64,000 bases of DNA from Amoeboaphelidium occidentale (lineage: Eukaryota; Aphelidiomycota; Aphelidea). The translations under genes and the position numbers were made by a program. The stretch is taken from positions 215,568 through 279,567 of the forward strand of contig JALGPX010000014.1 in assembly GCA_023515795.1 (NCBI GenBank), written 5' to 3'. The notes beneath the pieces were generated by a model. It was not told the origin of the DNA. It worked only from the letters and a program-made list of their open reading frames with translations, and ran no database searches. The first letter of the stretch is position 1, and every line of letters starts with the position of its first letter. This document shows positions 22,278-33,409 of the stretch, piece after piece.

Positions 22278-22700
22278 CTATCTTTGCTTCTTTACAACCA
22301 GACCTTTGATTATTTGAGCTTTCCTCTTTGCATTAGGAGGTTCCTTGTCTGCAGCAGGCCTCTTTACTTTGTGGACCTGAACGTTCTTTGATGATTCTGC
22401 CTCCTTTAAAGTCTCCAACTCTTTCCGGAACGTCTCAGATTCTTTCTTATCACGAGATATTTCTTCAATGTGCTTTTCTCTGGTGTGCTTTGTAACTTCA
22501 TTGATAAATTCAACTTCGTCCTCATCAAGACGACCTATTCGCGCACTCAACGAGTAATTCTTTATGAATTCCTCCTCTTTGAGTTGTTCTTGTTCCTTGA
22601 GTTGCTCATATAAAGACTTTTGTGGCTGATCGGATGACACTTGAATATGTGGGCCCCTTCCGGAATCTTCCTTGATATCTTTCGCCTCAGAGTCTGTCAT
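22278..22700 (-). CDS. PSME3IP1/FAM192A (NIP30)-like protein
   Basis: The product is about 140 aa and has the NIP30 domain: [17 protein letters not shown], then [20 protein letters not shown], followed by a charged coiled coil and a basic nuclear-type tail ([15 protein letters not shown]). In animals this protein binds the proteasome activator PSME3. In fungi the homologue is poorly characterised, so a nuclear role is an inference. The start is set at the ATG of [12 protein letters not shown]; the frame is open slightly upstream but without an earlier ATG. Confidence 0.72.
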   Translation of the reverse strand: MTDSEAKDIKEDSGRGPHIQVSSDQPQKSLYEQLKEQEQLKEEEFIKNYSLSARIGRLDEDEVEFINEVTKHTREKHIEEISRDKKESETFRKELETLKEAESSKNVQVHKVKRPAADKEPPNAKRKAQIIKGLVVKKQR

Positions 22701-22849
22701 ATATTCTGCCAAGATAATGCCAAGTGAGCTAGAGCGCTTATGCCAAGGATCGCCAGGATCGTCGCGCAGTTTAAAAGGCGAGCTGTCTCAGTTGTGGAGG
22801 GCAACGACAAACATCTTCACAAACTCCAACAACATTTCTTTTAACAAAA

Positions 22850-25043
<2,194 letters not shown>

Positions 25044-25070
25044 TTTGGTCTTTATGTGAACATTTGATTA

Positions 25071-25822
25071 TTAAAGATAATCTTGTTCTTTCATATCTTT
25101 TAGCAGTTCGTCCAAATCTGTTCCTGTATTTTCTCTTTTTGTGACATTCTTACTCCCAAACAGCCATTTCGCCGGGGACTTGCTTTTTGGTACTTCTTTC
25201 TGTTTTTGCTTCCGATCCAGATTCTCATCCTTATTTGTCGCAGGTAAAGGTTTGTCGTCAGCAAAGTCCATGCTCATCGGCTTATCTAATATTTCTGTTG
25301 TAACAAAATGGGCTTCGTTCTGTAACGGTGCAGATGCGCTTCTTGACCGCACAAAAGTTGAATTCTCACTAGCAGCTGCGGATTCTGTAGCATAACGCTG
25401 TAACAAATTGATGCCTCGTATGCCTAAATCTTTTGAGGTCTGCATCGCTTTCATATGAACATCCTTTAGAGTATCATCTATCGCTCGCTCATGCTTTTTG
25501 AGCAGAGGATGAACAAAGTATTTGTAAACAAGTATGTATCCCTGAGTCTGGGGCAAGATCAACCACGTTATAAAGGCAATTTTGAACTCAAAGTAAAAAG
25601 GAACCCAGAAGATAAAAATGTCCGCTATAGATTCCGTAAGGGTGAATAAAGCCATTACAATCCAGTAAATGAGCCATGGGACTATCTCTTTAAGGCTCTT
25701 TGATCTTATTGCTTTGTAGCTCATGTATGCAGGATACAAGGAAGCAACCGCATTGCTTAAAACATTAGAAGCTTCCTCAGGAAGATGAGTTACCAGAGTA
25801 TTCTTCCAATTGCGACAAGCAT
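25071..25822 (-). CDS. REEP/Yop1 (TB2/DP1/HVA22) ER-shaping protein
   Basis: Two exons (25822..25794 and 25755..25071, 38-nt intron) give 237 aa. The spliced N-terminus MLVAIGRILCNAVASLYPAY matches REEP1-4 proteins. The hairpin membrane segments follow (PWLIYWIVMALFTLTESIAD, FIFWVPFYFEFKIAFITW), then the amphipathic helix (LVYKYFVHPLLKKHE). The family bends ER tubules. The C-terminal about 110 residues are Lys/Ser-rich and disordered, longer than in Yop1 and more like REEP1-4. Its start is 43 bp from that of Notchless. Confidence 0.88.
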
Positions 25823-25865
25823 TTTGGTTTTGAAACAATTTTTCGACTTTGATCAAACATCAACC

Positions 25866-27357
25866 ATGTCTCCAGAGTTTAGCACGATCATGGCGCGTTT
25901 CCAGGCAGAGGACGGTACCCTTAGTGGTCCTGCACTTTCCTTGCCCGTTGACATTACTGCGGAACAGTTGGAATTAGTCATTAATCAGATACTTGGAAAT
26001 GTGAGCTTTTCCTTTGAACGTGTTCTAATTATTAGGATGAAAAACTTCCTTATGCTTTCCAAGCAGAAGATGTTGAGATTGTCAAATCTGTGAAGGAAGA
26101 CGTTATCGAGCCTTTGGGGAAGTCATCGGAAGATATTCTTACTATTGTGTATAAGCCACAAGCAGCGTTTCGGGTCAGAATGGTCTCGCGCTGTTCTTCT
26201 ACATTGAGTGGTCATAATGACGCGATTCTTTCTGTTGTGTTTAGTCCAGATGGATTCAGAGCTGCATCGGGATCTGGTGATACGACTGTTAGGTTGTGGG
26301 ACACGACAACTGATACTCCGTTTAAAACGTTGGCTGGTCATGGTAATTGGATACTTTGCGTTTCATTCAGTCCGAATAATTCATATGTGGCGTCTGGTGG
26401 TATGGATGGTGCTGTCATAGTTTGGGATTCAAAAACCGGAAGCATTCATGGTTCTCCGATGAAGGGCCATTCGAAGTGGATTACATCGCTCGCGTGGGAG
26501 CCTTTTCACCAAAATACTTCCTCTTCTAGACTAGCAAGCGCTTCAAAGGACGGCACTGTCAGAATTTGGAATGTTGTAACGAAAAGATGTGAAATAGTTT
26601 TGTCTCAGCATAAAGATGCAATTACAACAGTTAAATGGGGCGGCGAAGGTTTGATTTATACGGCTAGTCGTGATAAGACCATCAAAGTATGGGAAGCCTC
26701 GACTGGAAAACTTTGTAGAAGTTTAGACGGGCATGGGTAAGAAGTTTTCTTTTGATTCAAATCTTATTTCTTAGACACTGGGTTAATACGATGGCATTGA
26801 ATACTGATTTCGTATTGAGAATTGGTCCATATGATCGTAATGGTCACAGAAAGTCAGACGATGAGGAAGCTCGAAAAGATGCACTACAAAGATATAACGA
26901 CGCGAAGAGAGGTTTATCTGAGAAGCTAATTACCGGTTCTGATGATTTTACACTGTTTCTTTGGGATCCATCCGTCAGTAAGAAGCCAATAGCAAGACTG
27001 ACGGGACATCAACAATTAGTTAACCAGGTTGCTTTTTCACCTGATGGAAGATTAATAGCCAGCGCTTCATTTGACAAATCTGTAAAGATATGGGATGGAG
27101 TTACAGGAAAATTCAAAGCGAATCTAAGAGGTCACGTTTCTCCAGTTTATCAAGTTTCTTTTTCTGCAGATTCTCGTTTATTAATCAGTTGCTCTAAGGA
27201 TTCAACACTGAAAATATGGGATATGAAAACATTCAAATTGAAGTGCGATCTCCCAGGGCATCAAGATGAGGTTTATTCCGTCGACTGGTCTCCTAATGGA
27301 GAGAGCAAGGTTATCAGCGGAGGGAAGGACAAAATGATCAAATTCTGGAGACAATAG
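25866..27357 (+). CDS. RSA4: Notchless/Rsa4 ribosome-assembly WD40 protein
   Basis: Three exons (25866..26000, 26036..26736, 26775..27357; introns 35 and 38 nt) give 472 aa. An N-terminal NLE/ubiquitin-like domain (VINQILGNDEKLPYAFQAED) precedes eight WD40 repeats with family wording such as TLSGHNDAILSVVFSPDG and LPGHQDEVYSVDWSPNGE. Rsa4/NLE1 is pulled off pre-60S particles by the AAA ATPase Rea1/Midasin. The MIDAS-binding Glu should lie in the N-terminal domain. Nothing is unusual apart from compact introns. Confidence 0.93.
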
Positions 27358-27713
27358 AGGACGACTGGTTGCGACAAGAATTCGAATCCATTGAAGAAAA
27401 CAGGTGATAAAAATAGATTCCTTATATCACATACGTATCACTAAATCTGTATCACTAAAGATACTGTTTCCATAGCAACGATTTCAGTCCAAACCACCCT
27501 CGAGTGACAGTCATCTTGACTGAAGTATGCAAAATAAGCAATCTCTGTAGGACTAGTTTCGAGTTGCAGTTGTTTATGTTGAACTAGCGTTGAGAGTGAC
27601 CCCGAGAGGATGATAAATTCAAGCATCACCCGTACTTTATCGTAACAGATGTTTTTACTTGACTTCCTGTAAGCACCAAATTATGATGAAACAACTGTTT
27701 GTTTCAACGAATC
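27358..27713. other. Intergenic region, nothing recognised
   Basis: The 356 bp hold a tandem GTATCACTAAA motif (two copies near 27440) but no persuasive open frame on either strand. It must contain the 3' end of Notchless and the promoter of the next + strand gene. Confidence 0.3.
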
Positions 27714-28706
27714 ATGCAGCAACACGTCTCGAAACATTCTGGTTTCGACAATTCAGAGCCCCTTTTAATAGAAGCTTCACCTTCTCAACAGTCTAACATG
27801 GACCGCTCTGGCTCTAGCACAAATGAAGAGATTAATGCTTTGAAACGTGCCTTAAGGGATTGTTTCAGGTGTTCTGATACGGTAGCCGAGGCCTTCGCAT
27901 ATCATTTACATGATTTCGATGTACCCGAAGGGCAAGACCGTATCGACTGGTTGACGAATATGGCATGGGACTTTGGCATTGTCGAACACGGAATTGATGC
28001 GTTGAATGCTGCTTTACCAAACGCTGTTACAACGACGCCAAAATTGGTCAAGATGAAGGAGTTGTGCCCGCCATTGAGAGACCAAAAGGCGGAAAAAGAA
28101 GTCCACGTATGGCAGTTTGTTGATAATGGTGGCGCTCAGTCACGGACTGAATTGAAAGAGCTATGCCATACAATGTTTGGCAAGCAGCTGTTGTTTAGGG
28201 GCGTAAGCGGCGATAGTTACATTGATCAGCACTATAGAGGCATGTTTTGCCCGACCATAGGAAGATTTTCTTTCGTTGATTTGCAAAATAATGAGAGAGA
28301 GTTCCACTACAACGAGTTTGGCTTGGGTGTCTATTGCACATCAGACATTAAGTATGCAATCAAGTGCTCTGGAAATGGGCCCCATTCGGTACTATTCGTA
28401 TTCGACTGGAATGACACAAGCAACTTGGTTCCACATATGATAACAGAAACCGAATATTGGAAGCCTTTTGTTAGACAGCACATCTGCCAGGGTGACAGAC
28501 AAAAGGCAAATATGATCGGCTATCCTCGTGATGATTTACATCTCACATATGATTATATTCAAGGGAAATTAACCAAGAATTACAGAGAGATAAAAAGCTG
28601 TCACGAACCAAACCCTAGTGAAATTACGCAAGTGGCAATCATTAGGGATTACAATGAAATTCTTTATACTCGCTTGAAAGCAGTAATTTATGTTACAAAG
28701 CCATAG
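27714..28706 (+). CDS. ADP-ribosyltransferase-fold-like protein (orphan)
   Basis: A single exon encodes 330 aa starting at the first in-frame ATG (MQQHVSKHSGF). The C-terminal half has the linear pattern of a small ART/DUF3990-type fold: LLFRGVSGDSY (an Arg-Gly at the NAD-binding strand), NEFGLGVYCTSDIKYAI (resembling DFGxGFYxT), HSVLFVFDW and IGYPRDD near the end (resembling I.GP.ADD). The N-terminal half is helical with no recognised domain. There is no signal peptide. Function and catalytic competence are unknown, and the assignment is an inference from motif order only. No homologue comes to mind among conserved fungal housekeeping genes, so it may be lineage-specific. Confidence 0.5.
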   Translation: MQQHVSKHSGFDNSEPLLIEASPSQQSNMDRSGSSTNEEINALKRALRDCFRCSDTVAEAFAYHLHDFDVPEGQDRIDWLTNMAWDFGIVEHGIDALNAALPNAVTTTPKLVKMKELCPPLRDQKAEKEVHVWQFVDNGGAQSRTELKELCHTMFGKQLLFRGVSGDSYIDQHYRGMFCPTIGRFSFVDLQNNEREFHYNEFGLGVYCTSDIKYAIKCSGNGPHSVLFVFDWNDTSNLVPHMITETEYWKPFVRQHICQGDRQKANMIGYPRDDLHLTYDYIQGKLTKNYREIKSCHEPNPSEITQVAIIRDYNEILYTRLKAVIYVTKP

Positions 28707-28954
28707 ATAATGACAGAGCGCTGAGAACTTGGTTTATGGTAAAATATATTTAAATTATTCAAATCTGTGTCACTAGAGCTTTCTGCATCTCCAAGGGTTC
28801 AAATTCGAAAGTATAGGCCATGGCAATTCCCTTTACTTCTTGTATCTTTTGGTTTCAACTCAAACAGTATTCAACAGAGGCACAAACCTATGCGGCTAAC
28901 GATCCTCAAAGAAAACACATAAGGCCCTCTAATACCATCAAAAACAAACTTAAA

Positions 28955-30358
28955 TCACCCTGAAACTTTGACGTCTATCAGCTCATCTTCCTCGATATCC
29001 ACTTCACCAATAGTGGCAGTTGGATCAAGCTGTTCACCTTCGAGCAACAAATGAACCGAGCTAGATGCGGACAAGCCTTTCAATTTTTTGTAGTGAGAAA
29101 TTATCTGAGCAATCTTTGTACTCTTTCGAACTTGAATCATTTCCAAATTCCTGTTCTTATCCGATAGTTTGATACAGAACTCTCCACCACCTGAGCCACT
29201 CTCATCATCACTATCGTCTTCTGAGTGATCTTCGTCGTCATCAACAATAGCCAGCGATTCGCCTGTTGGGTCATATGAAGACTTGTTCTCTTTCCATTCT
29301 TGTTTTAACAAAGCGTAGAGGCTTTTAGGCAAAACATAAAGTGTAGATGACTGCCCAAGTGCAAGAGAAGAAGGTGTATTGTAAGCTGAAACTGAAACGA
29401 CATTATAAAGATAGGTTAACGGTTCTGCTGTTTTAAGTTGTGTGGAGTACATTTTCATAATCTTCTCAAAAGAATCAGACGGACGTAATCTGAACGACTT
29501 TGTCTTTTGAGGCAGTTGATTTCGGGGATCTTTGTACGGACAGAGAACGATATCATAATGATCATATTTGAATTGGAAGTTTTCTTCGTTTTGGTCCAAG
29601 AATTCTTGCAACTCCGGGTCGACCTCTAATATCGGTTCCTTCTCATAACTAGTCACCTTGTCATCCTTTAAAAGAGCAGCGATTCGTCTTCCACCAGGAG
29701 AATCTTTTGAACGAGGAGGAGGTGTTAATGAACGATCACGCTTCTTTGGAGTTGGAAGTGCAACTTCGGCATCCGAATCTTCTATCGCAATGATATCTTT
29801 GGCTGTGAACTTGAAAGCATCGATCGGTTTATCCTCTTCAGATGAAATGTCGTCAACATCATCGATGCCTAAAGAAGGAGACTTCATATTCTTCTTTTGC
29901 GTGTTACCGCTTGTCTGCCTCACAGCTGAACTGCTCCCATGAAACGTAAAGAAATCTTCATCATCCAAAGCATCCACTCTCCTATGCGCTACAATCTGCG
30001 GTCGTTTTCTTGCAGGAGTTGGACTTTCGTCATCCTTCTGGTGCGGAGAGGATTCCAGAAACATGGACTCGTCGAGGTCCAGCGAACCGTCTGAAACATC
30101 ATTTTCCTGTTGCCTAAGGAGATCCCGTTTTGGCTTTCTACCTCGTTTCCGTGGGAGAGGCGTGCTAATGCTTGCAACATCATCTTGGTCAATTCTAATG
30201 TCATGCGGCGAACTTGACTTCCCAGAAGATTTGTGAGACAGTGGATTGTCGCTTTCGTTGCCATTTATGCTGCTGCTACTGCTGCTGTCATCTTCGCCGA
30301 ACGCATTAAAGGAATTATTGAAATCTTTAATAGAGTTTCGTTTGCTTTGCTTTGCCAT
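28955..30358 (-). CDS. Rad60/Esc2/NIP45-like SUMO-like-domain protein
   Basis: A single exon encodes 467 aa from MAKQSKRNSIKDF. The first 250 residues are acidic and Ser-rich with basic patches (PRKRGRKPKRD). They lead to two ubiquitin/SUMO-like domains: one at about 280-350 (LRPSDSFEKIMKMYS) and one at the C-terminus (FCIKLSDKNRNLEMIQV, then LLLEGEQLDPTATIGEV). Tandem C-terminal SUMO-like domains after a disordered acidic region are typical of Rad60, Esc2 and NIP45. These act in SUMO-dependent DNA repair with Smc5/6 and Ubc9. The start is 24 bp from TIM22. Confidence 0.72.
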   Translation of the reverse strand: MAKQSKRNSIKDFNNSFNAFGEDDSSSSSSINGNESDNPLSHKSSGKSSSPHDIRIDQDDVASISTPLPRKRGRKPKRDLLRQQENDVSDGSLDLDESMFLESSPHQKDDESPTPARKRPQIVAHRRVDALDDEDFFTFHGSSSAVRQTSGNTQKKNMKSPSLGIDDVDDISSEEDKPIDAFKFTAKDIIAIEDSDAEVALPTPKKRDRSLTPPPRSKDSPGGRRIAALLKDDKVTSYEKEPILEVDPELQEFLDQNEENFQFKYDHYDIVLCPYKDPRNQLPQKTKSFRLRPSDSFEKIMKMYSTQLKTAEPLTYLYNVVSVSAYNTPSSLALGQSSTLYVLPKSLYALLKQEWKENKSSYDPTGESLAIVDDDEDHSEDDSDDESGSGGGEFCIKLSDKNRNLEMIQVRKSTKIAQIISHYKKLKGLSASSSVHLLLEGEQLDPTATIGEVDIEEDELIDVKVSG

Positions 30359-30382
30359 GAATTTTTGTTGGGAAAAAGAAGA

Positions 30383-30877
30383 ATGGATAAAATCACAGGA
30401 TCCTTCCAACAGGAACAGAGTGATGCAATGAAGAACGAGGTTATGATGGCGGCCATAATGGAATCATGCCCAGCTAAGGGTGTCATGGCCACAGTTGGAG
30501 GATTTGTATTCGGTGGCGCGTTTGGGTTGATCATGACCTCTTTCGAAGCTTCCAGTACTGCACAGGCAGCTATTCAAATTTCAGAGACAGGCAAGGCACC
30601 GCCGCTGCGCCAACAACTGAAAGATACCGCTCGAGATATGGGAAAACGTAGTTACAGTATGGCAAAGAGTTTTGCAGTCATTGGCGCCATATACTCCACA
30701 ACGGAATGTGTGATAGAGAGCTACCGTGCTAAGCATGATATATACAACTCTGTGTCTGCTGGATGTGTTTCTGGGGCTCTGCTCGCGATAAGGTCAGGCC
30801 CTCAAGGTGCTGCGTTTGGTTGTGCCGGTTTTGCTGCATTCTCTGCTGCTATTGATTACTTTATGGAGGGAAGGTGA
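30383..30877 (+). CDS. TIM22: Tim22, mitochondrial carrier translocase channel
   Basis: A single exon encodes 164 aa from MDKITGSFQQEQSD. The signature MESCPAKGVMATVGGFVFGG, with the first membrane helix, is diagnostic. It is followed by the GKRSYSMAKSFAVIGAIYS helix and CVSGALLAIRSGPQGAAFG. Tim22 forms the inner-membrane channel that inserts carrier proteins. The two Cys residues that form the intramolecular disulphide (ESCP and TECV) are present. An upstream open extension to 30233 overlaps the divergent gene and is not needed. Confidence 0.9.
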   Translation: MDKITGSFQQEQSDAMKNEVMMAAIMESCPAKGVMATVGGFVFGGAFGLIMTSFEASSTAQAAIQISETGKAPPLRQQLKDTARDMGKRSYSMAKSFAVIGAIYSTTECVIESYRAKHDIYNSVSAGCVSGALLAIRSGPQGAAFGCAGFAAFSAAIDYFMEGR

Positions 30878-30964
30878 TATCAGATGGATGTATGTTCAAG
30901 ATTAATAGAGCTTCTTTGCGTCAGATTGTTTTACTCTTGATCGTTTCAACCAAGAAACTTCAAG

Positions 30965-32191
30965 ATGCAGTTCGAGGAAAGCAGACTTAAAAGCTTTAAA
31001 GATCTTAAAGGAATCAGATGGCCACATCCGAAAGAATGGAAGACGAACCCAGCGACCCTGGCAAAGTCTGGATTTTACTTTGATCCGGAAAAGGAAGATG
31101 TGGACAATGTTACTTGTTACATGTGCAAAAAGTCATTAAGCGGATGGACTGAACTGGATGACCCTGCGGCGGAGCATCAAAGTCATAGTTCACAATGTGC
31201 TTTGGTTGTTTTAGCAAAGGGTAAGTCTAGTAGCAAGACTCTTGAAGCAGCACGCTTAAAAACATTCACAAGCTTTTGGCCTCATGAAGAACCATCTGCA
31301 AAGAAAATGGCATCGGCTGGCTTCGTTTACTTGCCGTACAAGAATGAAGACAACGGAGATTCAGCAAAGTGTTTATCATGCGGTTTGGAGTTGGATGGCT
31401 GGGAAAAGGATGATGATCCTCTACGTGAACACTCTAAGCGTTCTGAAACATGTCCGCATGTTGTGAAGGGAAGGAAGCAGAGTTCAAAGAAAACAAAAAA
31501 GACCTCACCAATTAATGATAATGTAGATGCTAGTATCATGAAGGAAGATACGATCGCTGTTGGCGATGAAACGACAGTTATGGATCCCGATATAAGCATC
31601 GTTTCAACTCGTTCTAGAATAACCAGAGCAACAAGAGCAAATGCTTCAGTTCTTTTTGAAGAACCAATTATCGCTAAGCCAAAGAAAGAGAGAACTACGA
31701 AAAGGAAGAAAGCCGAACCACCAGTGGAGAAACAGGAGGAAGCTCTGGAAGACGTTTTGAAGGAGGAGAAAGTTGATATTCTTGAGGCTCCTATAGAAAT
31801 TGCTGCAGCTACAACGTCGAAAGCGCCAAAGAAAACAGAAAAAGGGAGAAAGAAACGAAAAGTCGAGACAAAGAAAGAGGATACAAAGGAAAATGTGGAC
31901 GAAAATTTAAAATCAGAACCACAGGAAGAGGTGAAACAAGAAAGCGCGCCAGCCGAAATTAAACAGTCGCTTGAGCAGAATGAAGCTCCACCGACTATTA
32001 TTATCGAAGAAGATGATGAGTTGAAACAGTTCGATGACATGACACTTGAAGAGATATTAAAGTTATTACACTCAAAGCAAATCGAAAAGCTTGGAAAATA
32101 TTGTGATGATGAGCTAGAAACGTTTAAACTCAATTTTGAACATTCCATGAAGGAACTCGAAGCGCAAATCCTCAGCTTCACCGATAATTAA
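30965..32191 (+). CDS. BIR1: Bir1/survivin-type chromosomal passenger protein
   Basis: A single exon encodes 408 aa. Two BIR domains occupy about 1-80 and 95-170. Each has the Zn ligands CX2C...HX6C (YMCKKSLSGW ... AEHQSHSSQC; CLSCGLELDGW ... REHSKRSETC). A long Lys/Glu-rich linker follows. The C-terminal helix (LEEILKLLHSKQIEKLG) resembles the fungal Bir1 C-terminal region that binds Sli15/INCENP. Two BIR repeats and a long tail match yeast Bir1 and fission yeast Cut17. The expected role is kinetochore and spindle targeting of Aurora kinase. Confidence 0.85.
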   Translation: MQFEESRLKSFKDLKGIRWPHPKEWKTNPATLAKSGFYFDPEKEDVDNVTCYMCKKSLSGWTELDDPAAEHQSHSSQCALVVLAKGKSSSKTLEAARLKTFTSFWPHEEPSAKKMASAGFVYLPYKNEDNGDSAKCLSCGLELDGWEKDDDPLREHSKRSETCPHVVKGRKQSSKKTKKTSPINDNVDASIMKEDTIAVGDETTVMDPDISIVSTRSRITRATRANASVLFEEPIIAKPKKERTTKRKKAEPPVEKQEEALEDVLKEEKVDILEAPIEIAAATTSKAPKKTEKGRKKRKVETKKEDTKENVDENLKSEPQEEVKQESAPAEIKQSLEQNEAPPTIIIEEDDELKQFDDMTLEEILKLLHSKQIEKLGKYCDDELETFKLNFEHSMKELEAQILSFTDN

Positions 32192-32265
32192 CTCAGAGGA
32201 CGTTTTTAATAAAGTATTTGTCTTTAAATTTCACATAAACTAAAACGTGCGCCCGTTTCACTAAG

Positions 32266-33236
32266 ATGATTGAGATCACGAACAGAGTTGCAATTATTGG
32301 CGCTGGTAGCGTTGGAGCAGCAGTTGCTTATGCTGTCCTTTTGAGGCATGTCTGCTCTGAAGTTGTTTTAAATGATGTCGACGAGAAAGTGTGCAAAGGA
32401 CAAGTTGCTGATTTAGAAGATGGCTCATTCTTGACTAATTCCAGAGTCAAGTACGGAACTTTGAAGGACTGCGGGCAATGCGATTTAATTGTCATTACAG
32501 CTGGCGCAAAGCAACGCGAGGGAGAGACCAGAGTTCAGTTAATCGATAGGAACCATGCCATTCTGAAGTCCGTTATCAATGGTATGAAACCTCTGAAGCC
32601 ATCTGCAATTCTTCTACTGGTATCGAACCCGGTCGACGTTTTGGCTTACTTTGCTCAAAAACTGTCTGGTTTACCTCCTAACCAAGTCTTTGGTTCTGGA
32701 ACATTCCTTGATACCGCGAGATTAAGAAGAGCTATTGCGCACAAAGTCGGTGTTGCGGATACCGCAGTTCATGCTTATGTTTTGGGAGAGCATGGCGACT
32801 CTCAATTCTGTGCTTGGTCTTCTGCTCATATCGGGTAAAGAGTTGCTTTATGAAACGTATTGACTCTGTTAGAAATGTTCCACTGTTGAGTTTCGATGAC
32901 TTCAAGGATGAGAATGAACTTAATGATATTGCAACAAAAACCAAGAATAAGGCGTACGATATCATTAAGGCTAAAGGTGCTACTTATTTTGGCATTGCTG
33001 CTGTTGTTAGCTCTATCGCGGAAGCTGTTTTCATGGATCAGAGACACATTCGTCCTTTGAGCGTTTATGATGATAACTTGAAAGTTTGCATCAGCCTTCC
33101 TGCAGTTGTTGGAAGAAATGGTATTGAGCGTATCATTCGAATTCCTTTGAACGAGAAGGAATCTGCTGCATTACAGTCGAGTGCTAATGATCTTCGTAAG
33201 ATTATTGATCAGTACGAAGAAAAACTTCCTCAATGA
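32266..33236 (+). CDS. L-lactate dehydrogenase
   Basis: Two exons (32266..32834 and 32873..33236, 38-nt intron) give 310 aa. The Rossmann motif is GAGSVGAAVAY, and the substrate-binding loop reads GAKQREGETR. The Gln at the specificity position marks LDH rather than malate dehydrogenase (Arg there). The catalytic His is in GEHGDSQF. The enzyme interconverts pyruvate and L-lactate with NADH in the cytosol. A true NAD-dependent L-LDH is uncommon in ascomycetes but known in Rhizopus-type fungi and other early lineages, which fits the inferred placement. AATAAA lies just past the stop. Confidence 0.92.
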
Positions 33237-33409
33237 GACGTTCCAATGGTTGAACTAAATAAAGCGATAACGCATTTTGGTATTTCTTAATAGTTTGTTT
33301 CACGTTAATCTTGGCTTTTATGTTAGTGTTACAAAATGTCCCTTTTGCAGATCTGAAACGAAACTTGGCCTCGTGATTCGATATTTATGACACTTTCAAT
33401 TTCCGAACA

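Noticed and set aside
22081..22391. Possible small spliced gene starting MRERGTERVINTSQARLK
   Set aside because: The only splice that keeps it open runs it antisense through the PSME3IP1-like gene, and no family is recognised.
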